From: Streptomyces bauhiniae
GTDB taxonomy: Bacteria; Actinomycetota; Actinomycetes; Streptomycetales; Streptomycetaceae
DNA: 64,000 nt
Reading direction: 5' to 3'
NCBI RefSeq assembly: GCF_004784475.1
Contig: NZ_SRRT01000001.1
Coordinates: forward strand, 868,001 to 932,000
In this document: one piece after another, positions 37,007 through 44,913 of the stretch
How positions within the stretch are numbered: the first letter of the stretch is position 1
How the letters are laid out: the number at the start of each line of letters is the position of its first letter
Made by a program: the position numbers and the translations under genes
The notes under the pieces: model-generated
Databases searched by the model: none
The model's input: only the letters and a program-made list of their open reading frames with translations
Told to the model about the DNA's origin: nothing

Positions 37007-38236
37007 TTGAACGTGCGGCCGATATCGGGGGCTTCGGCAGGAACTCGGCACAGGGGTCGTAAGGGGCTGGCGCTCATGGCGGGGGCGCTCGTACTGTCGC
37101 TGGCCGCCTGCGGCGGCGGCGAGACCACGGGGAGCGGGTCGGACAACGCCAAGAGCAAGGACAGTCAGGACAAGCAGTCCTCGGCCGCCGTCACCATCGC
37201 GCCGAAGTCGGGCGCCACGTCCGTGGACACCAGCGGCGCGCTGAAGGTCAAGGTCGCCGGGGGCCGGCTGACCAGCGTGGTCGTCAAGGACAGCAAGGGC
37301 ACCGAGGTCGACGGCAAGCTCGCCGCGGGCGGCGCCGCCTGGACGCCGGCCAAGCACCTGGCCGCCGCCACCAAGTACACGGTGCACGCGGTCGCCGAGG
37401 ACTCGCGGGGCCGCAAGGCCGCCGAGGACTCCAGCTTCACCACGCTGACGCCCAAGAACACCTTCATGGGCACCTTCACCCCGGAGGACGGCTCCACCGT
37501 CGGCGTCGGCATGCCGTTCTCGCTGCGCTTCACCCGCGGCATCACCGACCCGGCCGCCGTGGAGAAGGCCATCCGGATCAAGACCGAGCCCGCGGTGGAC
37601 GTCGAGGGCCACTGGTTCGGCAACGACCGCCTGGACTTCCGCCCGGAGAGCTACTGGAAGCCCGGCACCAAGGTCACCGTCGACCTCGACCTGGACGGCG
37701 TCGAGGGCCGCGACGGGGTGTACGGCAAGCAGCGCAAGACGGTGAAGTTCACCATCGGCCGCAGCCAGATCTCCTACGTCGACGCCAAGAAGCACACCAT
37801 GAAGGTCGTGCGGGACGGCAAGACCCTCAAGACCCTCCCGGTCACCACCGGCAAGCCCGGTTACGAGACCTGGAACGGCAAGATGGTCATGACCGAGAAG
37901 CTCGCCGTGACCCGGATGAACGGCGAGACGGTCGGCTACGGCGGTGAGTACGACATCAAGGACGTGCCGCACGCCATCCGCCTCACCGACTCCGGCACCT
38001 TCATCCACGGCAACTACTGGGGCGGCGGCGCCTTCGGCAACTACAACGCCAGCCACGGCTGCGTGGGCCTGCGCGATGTGCGCGGCGGCTACGACGGCGG
38101 TGTCCCGGCGGCCTGGTTCTTCAACAAGTCCATGGTCGGTGACGTGGTGATCGTGAAGAACTCGCACGACCGCACGGTCGCCCCGGACAACGGCCTCAAC
38201 GGCTGGAACATGAGCTGGGCGGACTGGAAGAAGTAA
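37007..38236 (+). CDS. Lipoprotein L,D-transpeptidase (YkuD), paralogue 2
   Basis: Enzyme of 409 aa, same architecture as the gene before it: lipobox LSLAAC (lipidated C35), Ser/Lys/Asp-rich linker, two Ig-like domains (FTPEDGSTVGVGMPFSLRF; HWFGNDRLDFRPESYWKPGT) and the YkuD domain with FIHGNYW...SHGCVGLRD, catalytic C352. The TTG start is set by GGGAGGGGAG 6 nt upstream. It probably makes 3-3 crosslinks at the outer face of the membrane. The pair looks like an old tandem duplication. Followed by a 12-bp hairpin. Confidence 0.95.
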   Translation: MNVRPISGASAGTRHRGRKGLALMAGALVLSLAACGGGETTGSGSDNAKSKDSQDKQSSAAVTIAPKSGATSVDTSGALKVKVAGGRLTSVVVKDSKGTEVDGKLAAGGAAWTPAKHLAAATKYTVHAVAEDSRGRKAAEDSSFTTLTPKNTFMGTFTPEDGSTVGVGMPFSLRFTRGITDPAAVEKAIRIKTEPAVDVEGHWFGNDRLDFRPESYWKPGTKVTVDLDLDGVEGRDGVYGKQRKTVKFTIGRSQISYVDAKKHTMKVVRDGKTLKTLPVTTGKPGYETWNGKMVMTEKLAVTRMNGETVGYGGEYDIKDVPHAIRLTDSGTFIHGNYWGGGAFGNYNASHGCVGLRDVRGGYDGGVPAAWFFNKSMVGDVVIVKNSHDRTVAPDNGLNGWNMSWADWKK

Positions 38237-38249
38237 CCATTCCGCGAGG

Positions 38250-38284
38250 CGGGCCCGGTGCTGTGAGGAACGGCACCGGGCCCG
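38250..38284 (+). terminator. Hairpin after the second L,D-transpeptidase
   Basis: Perfect 12-bp GC stem (38250-38261 and 38273-38284) with an 11-nt loop, starting 14 nt beyond the stop and ending about 30 nt before the enoyl-CoA hydratase start. Confidence 0.75.
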
Positions 38285-38314
38285 TCGGCGTTAGTGGCCG
38301 TTAACCTGCTGCGC

Positions 38315-39082
38315 ATGACCGTGAATCTCGAAGTCGCCGAAGGCGTCGGCACGCTGCGCCTGGACCGGCCGCCGATGAACGCGCTGGACGTCGCCACCCA
38401 GGACCGGCTGAAGGAACTCGCCGAGGAGGCCACGCGCCGCGAGGACGTGCGCGCCGTGGTGATCCACGGCGGGGAGAAGGTGTTCGCGGCGGGCGCGGAC
38501 ATCAAGGAGATGCAGGCGATGGACCACACCGCGATGGTCCTGCGCGCCCGCGCCCTCCAGGACGCCTTCACCGCCGTCGCCCGCATCCCCAAGCCCGTCG
38601 TCGCCGCCGTCACCGGGTACGCGCTCGGCGGGGGCTGTGAGCTGGCGCTGTGCGCGGACTACCGGATCGCCGGGGAGAACGCCAAGCTGGGCCAGCCCGA
38701 GATCCTGCTCGGCCTGATCCCGGGCGCGGGCGGCACCCAGCGGCTGCCCCGGCTGATCGGCCCCTCCAAGGCGAAGGACCTCATCTTCACCGGCCGCATG
38801 GTCAAGGCCGACGAGGCCCTCGCCCTCGGCCTGGTGGACCGGGTCGTCCCGGCCGGCGAGGTGTACGAGCAGGCGCACGCCTGGGCCGCCCGGCTCGCCC
38901 AGGGCCCGGCGCTGGCGCTGCGCGCCGCGAAGGAGGCGGTCGACGCCGGTCTGGAGACCGACATCGACACCGGGCTCACGGTGGAGCGGAACTGGTTCGC
39001 GGGGCTGTTCGCCACCGAGGACCGCGAGCGGGGGATGCGCAGCTTCGTGGAGGAGGGGCCGGGGAAGGCCAAGTTCCTCTGA
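38315..39082 (+). CDS. Enoyl-CoA hydratase/isomerase family protein
   Basis: Crotonase-fold acyl-CoA enzyme of 255 aa. It has the oxyanion-hole segments KVFAAGADIKEM and VTGYALGGGCELALCADYRIA, the catalytic-glutamate region GQPEILLGLIPGAGGTQRLPRLIG and the C-terminal trimerisation helices. Both glutamate positions typical of true hydratases appear present (CELAL and GQPEI), so hydration of 2-enoyl-CoA is likely. The ATG at 38315 agrees with family starts; a GTG at 38294 is possible. No ribosome site precedes either, so the mRNA may be leaderless or have a very short leader. Confidence 0.93.
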   Translation: MTVNLEVAEGVGTLRLDRPPMNALDVATQDRLKELAEEATRREDVRAVVIHGGEKVFAAGADIKEMQAMDHTAMVLRARALQDAFTAVARIPKPVVAAVTGYALGGGCELALCADYRIAGENAKLGQPEILLGLIPGAGGTQRLPRLIGPSKAKDLIFTGRMVKADEALALGLVDRVVPAGEVYEQAHAWAARLAQGPALALRAAKEAVDAGLETDIDTGLTVERNWFAGLFATEDRERGMRSFVEEGPGKAKFL

Positions 39083-39208
39083 AAGACGGCAAGTCGGCCC
39101 CCTGTGGCCCTTGCAATTGACGCGTCGTCTGATTCGGCTCTCCCGGCGGGCCGGTTTATGGCAGCCTTAACCGCACCTTAAGCCTGCCTCGCCGAGGGAG
39201 CCGCACGA

Positions 39209-39871
39209 TTGCCCGGAACCGAGCCGTCGCCGCAGGTCGACCGGGCCACCGCCGACCCCGACCTGCCGCTGGCATATGCCGAGAGACTGGAGCAAACCAG
39301 GGGCGCACGGGGGGCGTATTCCTCCGGATCGGCCCCGGAGGCCCCCGGTGACGGCCATCATGGGTCCATGGCGGGGCTGGATGGCATCGATCAGCCACGG
39401 GGACACAGCCGTGCTGCCGCGGCGCGTTGGTCGCCCGCGGTCGAGGACGAACAAGGGCTCAGAGCGCTCGAGTTGTTCGGCAACCCCGCGGAGGCGGAGG
39501 TTCCGCTCCCGTCGCGCCCCGAGTCCGCCGCCACCGCGCGCAGACTCGCCCAGATCGTCATCCTCCGGCACTGGGGACTGACCCCCAAGCTGACCGAGGA
39601 CGCGGTCTTACTCGTCTCCGAACTCGTGGGCAACGCCGTACGGCACACCGGGGCCCGCGTGTTCGGCTTACGGCTGCGCCGCCGGCGCGGCTGGGTCCGC
39701 GTGGAGGTGCGCGACCCCTCGCGGGGGCTGCCCTGTCTGATGCCGGTGCAGGAGACGGACATCAGCGGGCGGGGGCTGTTCCTCGTCGACAAGCTCGCGG
39801 ACCGCTGGGGCGTCGACCTGCTGCCGCGCGGCAAGACCACCTGGTTCGAGATGCGGGTCTCCGACCGCTAG
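39209..39871 (+). CDS. RsbW-like ATP-binding regulator with two TTA codons
   Basis: Histidine-kinase-fold ATPase (HATPase_c_2, anti-sigma/RsbW group) of 220 aa. An unstructured N-terminal half (about 1-95) precedes the domain: N-box LVSELVGNAVRHTG, G1-like VRDPSRGLP, G2 DISGRGLFLVDKLADRWG and a final GKTTWFEM strand. No sigma or anti-sigma-antagonist gene is adjacent, so the partner is unknown. The TTG start is placed by GGGAG 8 nt upstream. Leu134 and Leu154 are encoded by TTA, so full translation should need the bldA tRNA and be tied to development. I found no TTA in any other gene here. Confidence 0.9.
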   Translation: MPGTEPSPQVDRATADPDLPLAYAERLEQTRGARGAYSSGSAPEAPGDGHHGSMAGLDGIDQPRGHSRAAAARWSPAVEDEQGLRALELFGNPAEAEVPLPSRPESAATARRLAQIVILRHWGLTPKLTEDAVLLVSELVGNAVRHTGARVFGLRLRRRRGWVRVEVRDPSRGLPCLMPVQETDISGRGLFLVDKLADRWGVDLLPRGKTTWFEMRVSDR

Positions 39872-39957
39872 GAATACCTGACTTGAGGCTGGCGGACACG
39901 CCCCCGATGGGGTGATGATCCACCGTTCGTCCCGGCCGGACCGCCATCGTGCGGGGC

Positions 39958-40566
39958 ATGATCACAACTCGTCTGCGGCGCAGCGTCACCGCTGCCGCCC
40001 TCTCCCTCGGCGCCGTCCTCGCCACCACGGCCGCCACCCCCGCCGCCGCTCCGGCGGAGCTCAAGTCCCGCGCCGCCGCGCCCTCCTGTCCGCAGTTCCA
40101 GGACAAGGTGCACGCCGCCGCCGACCGCCGGGTGGACGTCGACCGGATCACCCCGGACCCGGTGTGGCGCACCGGCTGCGGCACCCTCTACCGCAGCGAC
40201 AGCCGCGGCCCGGCCGTCGTCTTCGAGGAGGGTTTCCTGCCCAAGGACACGGTGAACGGGCAGTACGACGTGGAGAGTTACGTCCTCGTCAACCAGCCCT
40301 CGCCGTACGTCTCCACGACCTACGACCACGACTTGTACAAGACCTGGTACAAGTCGGGCTACAACTACTACATCGACGCCCCCGGCGGGGTGGACGTCAA
40401 CAAGACCATCGGCGACACCCACAAGTGGGCCGACCAGGTCGAGGTCGCCTTCCCCGGCGGCATCCAGCGCCAGTACGTCATCGGCGTCTGCCCGGTCGAC
40501 AAGACCACCAAGACCGAGATCATGAGCAACTGCCAGAGCAACCCGTACTACCGCCCCTGGCACTGA
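39958..40566 (+). CDS. Secreted DNA-guanine ADP-ribosyltransferase, ScARP/Scabin homologue
   Basis: Predicted exported mono-ADP-ribosyltransferase of 202 aa, pierisin-like. Signal peptide MITTRLRRSVTAAALSLGAVLATTAAT; mature part starts near SCPQFQDK. The active site follows the Scabin pattern: NAD-binding R79 in LYRSDSRG, S119-T-T in YVSTTYDHD (Scabin has STS) and the Q160-V-E162 catalytic pair in WADQVEVAFPGG; all are offset by two from the Scabin residues I recall (R77, Q158, E160). Four cysteines can form two disulphides. Known relatives modify guanine bases in DNA and nucleotides. No immunity gene is evident; secretion may make one unnecessary. The 3' end overlaps the convergent gene. Confidence 0.93.
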   Translation: MITTRLRRSVTAAALSLGAVLATTAATPAAAPAELKSRAAAPSCPQFQDKVHAAADRRVDVDRITPDPVWRTGCGTLYRSDSRGPAVVFEEGFLPKDTVNGQYDVESYVLVNQPSPYVSTTYDHDLYKTWYKSGYNYYIDAPGGVDVNKTIGDTHKWADQVEVAFPGGIQRQYVIGVCPVDKTTKTEIMSNCQSNPYYRPWH

Positions 40567-41179
40567 GCAGCACCTCCGCCCCGACGGGCCGGTACCCGGC
40601 CGCCAGGAACGCCCGCGCACTCCGGGCGTTCCCCGGCGAGACCTGAGCCCACACCGGCCTGTCGGCCAACTGCCGGGCGGTGACGGCCAGTCCGCGCCCC
40701 AACCCGGCGCCTCCGCCGTCCACCTCCAGCGCCACTTCCAGCCGCCCGCCCACCCCGCGCCCGACGACCAACAGCCCGCCGTCGGCCACCCACACGCGCA
40801 CCGCGTCCCGCCTCCGACGCGCGCGGACCGCACGGGGGTGCCCGGTGTCCGCGACCTCCCGCAGCGGCAGCGTGGGCGGGCCCGGCAGGGGAGTGCCGAC
40901 CCAGAGCGCGTCGACCGTCTCCGCCGTGCGGCCGGTGCGGTCCATCAGGGCGGTGAGGAAGCGGGGGTGCATGGGGGCGGCGAGCGGATCGCAGTCCACG
41001 GCGGCCAGGGTGGCGCGTACCCAGGCGGGGTCCTCGTCGGTGAGGACGAGGGTGTGCGCGGTGAACGCCAGTACGCCGGCGTCCCGTTGGCAGGGCTGGG
41101 GGAGGACGGTCACCGTGCCGTCCGGGGGGAGGAAGCGGTCGTGGGCCACCGCGTCGAGCAGTTCCGGCAACGTCTCCAT
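40520..41179 (-). CDS. GNAT-like acetyltransferase family protein
   Basis: Protein of 219 aa. The C-terminal half resembles an FR47/GNAT domain: hydrophobic strand GRLEVALEVDGGGAGLGRGLAVTARQLA in place of the acetyl-CoA loop, then VSPGNARSARAFLAAGYRPVGAEVLL, the usual ending of GNAT folds. The N-terminal half (LVLTDEDPAWVRATLAAVDCDPLAAPMHP) may be a degenerate second domain. The substrate is unknown. Its 3' end overlaps the ScARP homologue by 47 bp tail to tail. The ATG at 41179 follows no strong ribosome site. Confidence 0.8.
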   Translation of the reverse strand: METLPELLDAVAHDRFLPPDGTVTVLPQPCQRDAGVLAFTAHTLVLTDEDPAWVRATLAAVDCDPLAAPMHPRFLTALMDRTGRTAETVDALWVGTPLPGPPTLPLREVADTGHPRAVRARRRRDAVRVWVADGGLLVVGRGVGGRLEVALEVDGGGAGLGRGLAVTARQLADRPVWAQVSPGNARSARAFLAAGYRPVGAEVLLSARGGSTGCSGSCS

Positions 41180-41288
41180 CGTGCTCGCCTCTCGGTCCGG
41201 GGCAGCCGCCGGTCGGGTGGAGCGTTAATCTGACCAGCGGCAGTACGCCGACACGGTATGAGAAGTACGAGCACAGAGGGGCGGATCG

Positions 41289-41501
41289 GTGGCGGACATC
41301 GAGGAAGCACGCAAGCAGTTCCAGCGGATCGACGCGGACGGCGACGGGTTCATCACCGCGGCCGAGTTCAAGTCCGCGCTCGCCCAGCAGGGCGACTTCA
41401 ACGTCACCGAGACGGTCGCCGAGGTCGTCATCAAGACCCGTGACATCGACGGCGACAAGGTGCTGACGTTCGACGAGTTCTGGGCCTACCTGAACAAGTG
41501 A
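41289..41501 (+). CDS. Two-EF-hand calcium-binding protein
   Basis: Calmodulin-like mini-protein of 70 aa with two canonical EF-hand loops: residues 15-26 (D15, D17, D19, E26 ligands) and 52-63 (D52, D54, D56, E63). Helices flank each loop and the whole is one EF-hand pair. Streptomyces Cab proteins of this size act as calcium sensors or buffers and have been linked to aerial growth. The GTG start has GAGGGG upstream. It stands alone between convergent genes with a strong terminator after it. Confidence 0.95.
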   Translation: MADIEEARKQFQRIDADGDGFITAAEFKSALAQQGDFNVTETVAEVVIKTRDIDGDKVLTFDEFWAYLNK

Positions 41502-41508
41502 CGTACCC

Positions 41509-41543
41509 GGCAGGGGTGTCCGCGCCGTGCGGACACCCCTGCC
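41509..41543. terminator. Bidirectional terminator between the EF-hand and lysozyme genes
   Basis: Perfect 14-bp stem (41509-41522 and 41530-41543) with a 7-nt loop occupying the 43-bp gap between the convergent stops. Confidence 0.85.
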
Positions 41544-41544
41544 G

Positions 41545-42102
41545 TCACCTCCCGGTCGCCCACGCCTTGAGCGCGGCCTTGCTGGAGAAGTCCGCCACGT
41601 TCTTGTCGTACGGCTCCGAGGTGTACTGGTGGAACTTCCAGTCCGCCTTGATCCGGGGCTTGCCGGCGCTCACGTAGTCGGCGATCCACAGCCCGTCGCC
41701 CGCGTACGACGTGGTGTCGATGTTCAGCCAGTAGTCCCGGTTGGTGTACAGCACCACCCGGTTGTCCGGCCGCCGACTGCGCAGCGTGCGGATGAAGCTG
41801 TCCTTCTCCGCGTTGCTCGCGTGCGTGCCGTCACCGGTCACCTCCCAGTCGACGGCCAGGATGTCGCCCGGCCGGTCGGGAGCGTGGCTGAGGAAGTACT
41901 CGGCCTGGGCGGTGAGGTTGCCCGGCCACAGGAAGTGGTAGAAGCCCGTGACCAGACCCGCGTCCCGCGCCGTCTTCGTCTGGGCCGCGAGTCTCGAGTT
42001 GACGTACGAACGGCCCTCCGTCGCCTTGATGAAGGCGAACTGGAGTCCGTCGGTCTCGTACGACGAGGACTGATACGCGCTGACGTCGATGCCATGGAGC
42101 AT
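41545..42102 (-). CDS. GH25 lysozyme-like muramidase without signal peptide
   Basis: GH25 domain of 185 aa filling the whole protein. Family motifs: GIDVSAYQ at the N-terminus (D6), FAFIKATEGRSYVN, GFYHFLWPG, catalytic pair in ILAVDWEVTG, VVLYTNRDYW and WIADYVSAGKPRIKADWKFHQYT. Normal GH25 enzymes cleave peptidoglycan outside the cell, but no export signal precedes the domain and no upstream start extends it convincingly. It may be released by lysis, use another route, or act during spore processes. The catalytic residues appear intact. Confidence 0.92.
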   Translation of the reverse strand: MLHGIDVSAYQSSSYETDGLQFAFIKATEGRSYVNSRLAAQTKTARDAGLVTGFYHFLWPGNLTAQAEYFLSHAPDRPGDILAVDWEVTGDGTHASNAEKDSFIRTLRSRRPDNRVVLYTNRDYWLNIDTTSYAGDGLWIADYVSAGKPRIKADWKFHQYTSEPYDKNVADFSSKAALKAWATGR

Positions 42103-42179
42103 GAAGGTCTTGTGCCCCCCACGCCGCCGCTCGGAACATCCCGCTCCGCGCGTCTTACCGACCCGATGGAGGAACCTTC

Positions 42180-42641
42180 ATGCAGCGCACCGTGACGACG
42201 TCCGAGGGCCAGGTCACCGTGCCGTCCCCCGAACACGAGTGGACCGTACTGTTTTTCATCACCGAGCCCGGCATCGGGGAACGCGTGCCCGAACTCGGCG
42301 GCTGCACCACGGGGTTGTGCTCCGCGCGGGACGCGGCGGCGAGGTTCGCCCGCGCCAAGGCCCGCGTGTTCGGCGTCAGCGCGCACGCCCCCGGTCACCT
42401 GGCGGAGTTCGCCGCCGGCCGCGAACTCGGCTACCCCCTGATCGGGGACGAGGACCTCTCCCTGGGCCGCGAGCTGGGCGTGCCCGAGGTGCGGGCCGAG
42501 GGGCGCGTGCTGTTCGAGCGGGCCGGGGTGGTCCTGGACCGCACCGGTGCCGTGCGGTCGTTGATCCACCCCATCCCCGATCCCGGCCGGCACGCGGAGG
42601 TGGTGCTGGCCGAGCTGGACCGGCTCGCTAGCGCGACCTGA
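42180..42641 (+). CDS. Peroxiredoxin/AhpC-TSA-like protein
   Basis: Thioredoxin-fold protein of 153 aa. After the first strand (WTVLFFITEPGIG) it has ELGGCTTGLCSARDAAARFARAKARVFGVSAHAPGHLAEFAAGRELGYPLIGDEDLSLG, the layout of BCP/PrxQ-type peroxiredoxins with a CxxxxC pair as peroxidatic and resolving cysteines. It most likely reduces hydroperoxides with thioredoxin. The ATG has GGAGG upstream. Its last 14 bp overlap the convergent PP2C gene. Confidence 0.85.
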   Translation: MQRTVTTSEGQVTVPSPEHEWTVLFFITEPGIGERVPELGGCTTGLCSARDAAARFARAKARVFGVSAHAPGHLAEFAAGRELGYPLIGDEDLSLGRELGVPEVRAEGRVLFERAGVVLDRTGAVRSLIHPIPDPGRHAEVVLAELDRLASAT

Positions 42642-43482
42642 GTACGTACGCCGCGAGGCCGGCGGCCAGGGCGGCGGCGGCGAGCGCGTACACCGTGCGC
42701 TTGTCGCGGTGCGGGGCCTGGAGGGGCGTGCGGGAGACGACCGGGGGCGCGGGGGCTTCGCCCTGGACGACGTCGGCCACCACGACGGAGATGTTGTCCC
42801 TGCCACCCGCGCCGAGCGCCAGCTCCACCAGCCGGTCGGCGGCCTCCTCCCGGCCGGACAGGCCGAGCGCGGCGGCGAGTTCGGCCTCGGGGACCAGGTC
42901 GGAGAGGCCGTCGGAGCAGAGCAGGAAGCGGTCGCCGGGCAGCGTCTCCAGGCGGAACAGGGCCGGGCTGAGCGACTCCCCGCCGACCAGCGCCTTCGTC
43001 ACCATGGCCCGCTGCGGATGCGCGAGCGCCTCGGCGGGGGTGATCCGGCCGTCGTCCAGCAGGGTCTGCACCAGCGAGTCGTCACGGGTCAGCAGCACCA
43101 GCTCACCGGCGCGCATCAGATACGTACGCGAGTCCCCGACGTTGGCCACCACGAACTGGTCGCTGTCGGCCTCCATCAGCACCGCCGTGAGCGTGGTCCC
43201 CATCCCCTCCAGCTCGGGCGAGGTCCGCACCGCGTCCGCGATGGCCCGGTTCCCGGCGAGTATCGCCCCGCGCAGCGCCTCCATGGGCTCCGCCCGCGTC
43301 CGCTCCGGACCCAGCTCGGCCATGTGCGAGATCACCACGGAGCTGGCCACCTCGCCCGCGGCGTGCCCGCCCATCCCGTCCGCCACCACCAGCAGATGCG
43401 GTGCCGCGTACACCGAGTCCTCATTGACTTCCCGGACCAGCCCTTTGTCACTGCGGACCGTGAACCGAAGGCTCAGAGACAT
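42628..43482 (-). CDS. PP2C-type Ser/Thr phosphatase with C-terminal membrane anchor
   Basis: Metal-dependent phosphatase of 284 aa. All PP2C motifs are visible: RSDKGLVREVNEDS, VVADGMGGHAAGEVAS, GTTLTAV, ANVGDSRTYLM, LTRDDSLVQ, LLCSDGLSD and GGRDNISVVVADV. A Pro-rich linker leads to one C-terminal membrane helix (TVYALAAAALAAGLAAYVL), so the catalytic domain faces the cytoplasm. The ATG at 43482 has AGGAG 5 nt upstream; the open frame to 43527 is not needed. It probably opposes Pkn-type kinases; no kinase is adjacent. Confidence 0.94.
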   Translation of the reverse strand: MSLSLRFTVRSDKGLVREVNEDSVYAAPHLLVVADGMGGHAAGEVASSVVISHMAELGPERTRAEPMEALRGAILAGNRAIADAVRTSPELEGMGTTLTAVLMEADSDQFVVANVGDSRTYLMRAGELVLLTRDDSLVQTLLDDGRITPAEALAHPQRAMVTKALVGGESLSPALFRLETLPGDRFLLCSDGLSDLVPEAELAAALGLSGREEAADRLVELALGAGGRDNISVVVADVVQGEAPAPPVVSRTPLQAPHRDKRTVYALAAAALAAGLAAYVLRSR

Positions 43483-43696
43483 GCTTTCTCCTGGCAGGCG
43501 AACCCGTCCCGGCGGGGCCCTCGCCACCGCTGCGGGACGGAAAAACAGGGGGAGTTGGAACTACAGACACCATGCCCGGCCACACCGCACCGGACGCCTG
43601 TGAGTTTCCCCGGCCCTCCGGCTCTGATTGCGGGCCGCTCCCGCTTGTGAAACGTTCGCCGGTAGGCACTCCGTTCCCGACGATTGTGGCGCCGAC

Positions 43697-44716
43697 ATGA
43701 CTACTGAGCGCGTTCCGCTGTCGATCCTCGACCTCGTCCCCGTGGCGTCGGGCACCGATACGCCCACCGCGCTCAACCAGTCCGTCGAGCTGGTGCGGCT
43801 CGCGGACGCGCTCGGCTACCACCGGTACTGGTACGCCGAGCACCACAACGTCGTCACCTTCGCCTCCTCCGCGACCTCCCTGCTCATCGGCCGCGCCGCC
43901 GAACACAGCGAACGCATCCGGCTCGGCTCGGGCGGCGTGATGCTGCCCAACCACAGCCCGCTGATGGTCGCGGAGTACTACGGCACCCTCGCCGAGATGT
44001 ACGGCGACCGCATCGACCTCGGCCTCGGCCGCGCACCCGGCACCGATCCGACGACGGCCGCCGCGCTGCGCCGGGGCGGCGCGGCCACCGACACGTTCGT
44101 CCAGGACGTCGTCGACCTGCACCGCTACCTCAGCTCCCGCGACGGCGAGGGGCCCGAGGTGCGGGCGGTGCCTGGCCAGGGCACCGAGGTCCCGCTGTGG
44201 ATGCTGGGCTCCAGCCTCGACGGCGCGGCCGTCGCCGCCTACCTCGGGCTGCCGTACGCCTTCGCCTCGCACTTCGCCCCGCAGATGCGGCGCGAGGCGC
44301 TGGAGCTGTACCGCTCGCGCTTCTCGACGGAGGCCCCCACCGCCGAGATCCCGGAGCCGTACGCCATGGTCGGCGTCAACGTCCTCGTCGCCCCCACCGA
44401 CGAGGAGGCGCACTACCTGTTCACCACCGCCCAGCAGATGGCCGCCGGCATCTACTCCGGCCGGCGCGGCCCGCTGCGGCCCCCGGTCAGGGACCTGGGG
44501 ACCGTGATCGGCCCCGAGGTCGCCCGGTTCGTGGACGACTTCCAGCAGGTGCGCGCGGTGGGCTCCCCGGAGACGGTCGTCACCGAGCTGGAGGCGCTGG
44601 TCGCGGACCTGTCGGCCGACGAACTCATCATCACGACCTACACCCACGACCCCGCACACCGCGCCCGCTCATTCTCGCTGCTGGCCGAGGCGTGGGGGCT
44701 GGACGGCGCCGGCTGA
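43697..44716 (+). CDS. LLM-class flavin-dependent oxidoreductase
   Basis: Bacterial-luciferase-like monooxygenase of 339 aa. Group features: N-terminal LSILDLVPVASG, YHRYWYAEHHN, RIRLGSGGVMLPNHSPLMVAEYYGTLAEMYGDRIDLGLGRAPGTD and LWMLGSSLDGAAVAAYLGLPYAFASHF. It belongs to the MsnO8/YwcH-type subgroup common in actinomycetes and probably uses FMNH2 or F420; the substrate is unknown. The ATG at 43697 fits family starts, although no strong ribosome site precedes it. Flavin reductase homology lies 200 bp away on the other strand. Confidence 0.92.
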   Translation: MTTERVPLSILDLVPVASGTDTPTALNQSVELVRLADALGYHRYWYAEHHNVVTFASSATSLLIGRAAEHSERIRLGSGGVMLPNHSPLMVAEYYGTLAEMYGDRIDLGLGRAPGTDPTTAAALRRGGAATDTFVQDVVDLHRYLSSRDGEGPEVRAVPGQGTEVPLWMLGSSLDGAAVAAYLGLPYAFASHFAPQMRREALELYRSRFSTEAPTAEIPEPYAMVGVNVLVAPTDEEAHYLFTTAQQMAAGIYSGRRGPLRPPVRDLGTVIGPEVARFVDDFQQVRAVGSPETVVTELEALVADLSADELIITTYTHDPAHRARSFSLLAEAWGLDGAG

Positions 44717-44731
44717 GCCGCCACGACCGCA

Positions 44732-44910
44732 CGGGCAGCAACTGGCCGGCCGGTACGGCGACCTTCGCGGCGTATCCGCCGCCGGTGAGCAGCGCGCACA
44801 CCTCGTCGCCGACCGACCGGCCGGAGACCTGGGGTCCGAGCGCGGAGACCGTGCCGGAGCAGTCCAGGCCGAGGTAGGTGGAGGCGCCGGGAGAACCGCC
44901 TTGAAGCAGG
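44732..44910 (-). pseudogene. Relic of a zinc-independent quinone oxidoreductase (MDR family)
   Basis: One minus-strand frame across this gap reads as about 60 residues including YLGLDCSGTVSALGPQVSG, then RSVGDEVCALLTGGGYAA and VAVPAGQLLPV. This is the central GroES-like part of NADPH:quinone oxidoreductases. There is no start, Rossmann domain or stop in place; it is bounded by the flavin reductase stop and the LLM gene end. A deletion relic. Confidence 0.7.
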
Positions 44911-44913
44911 GGC

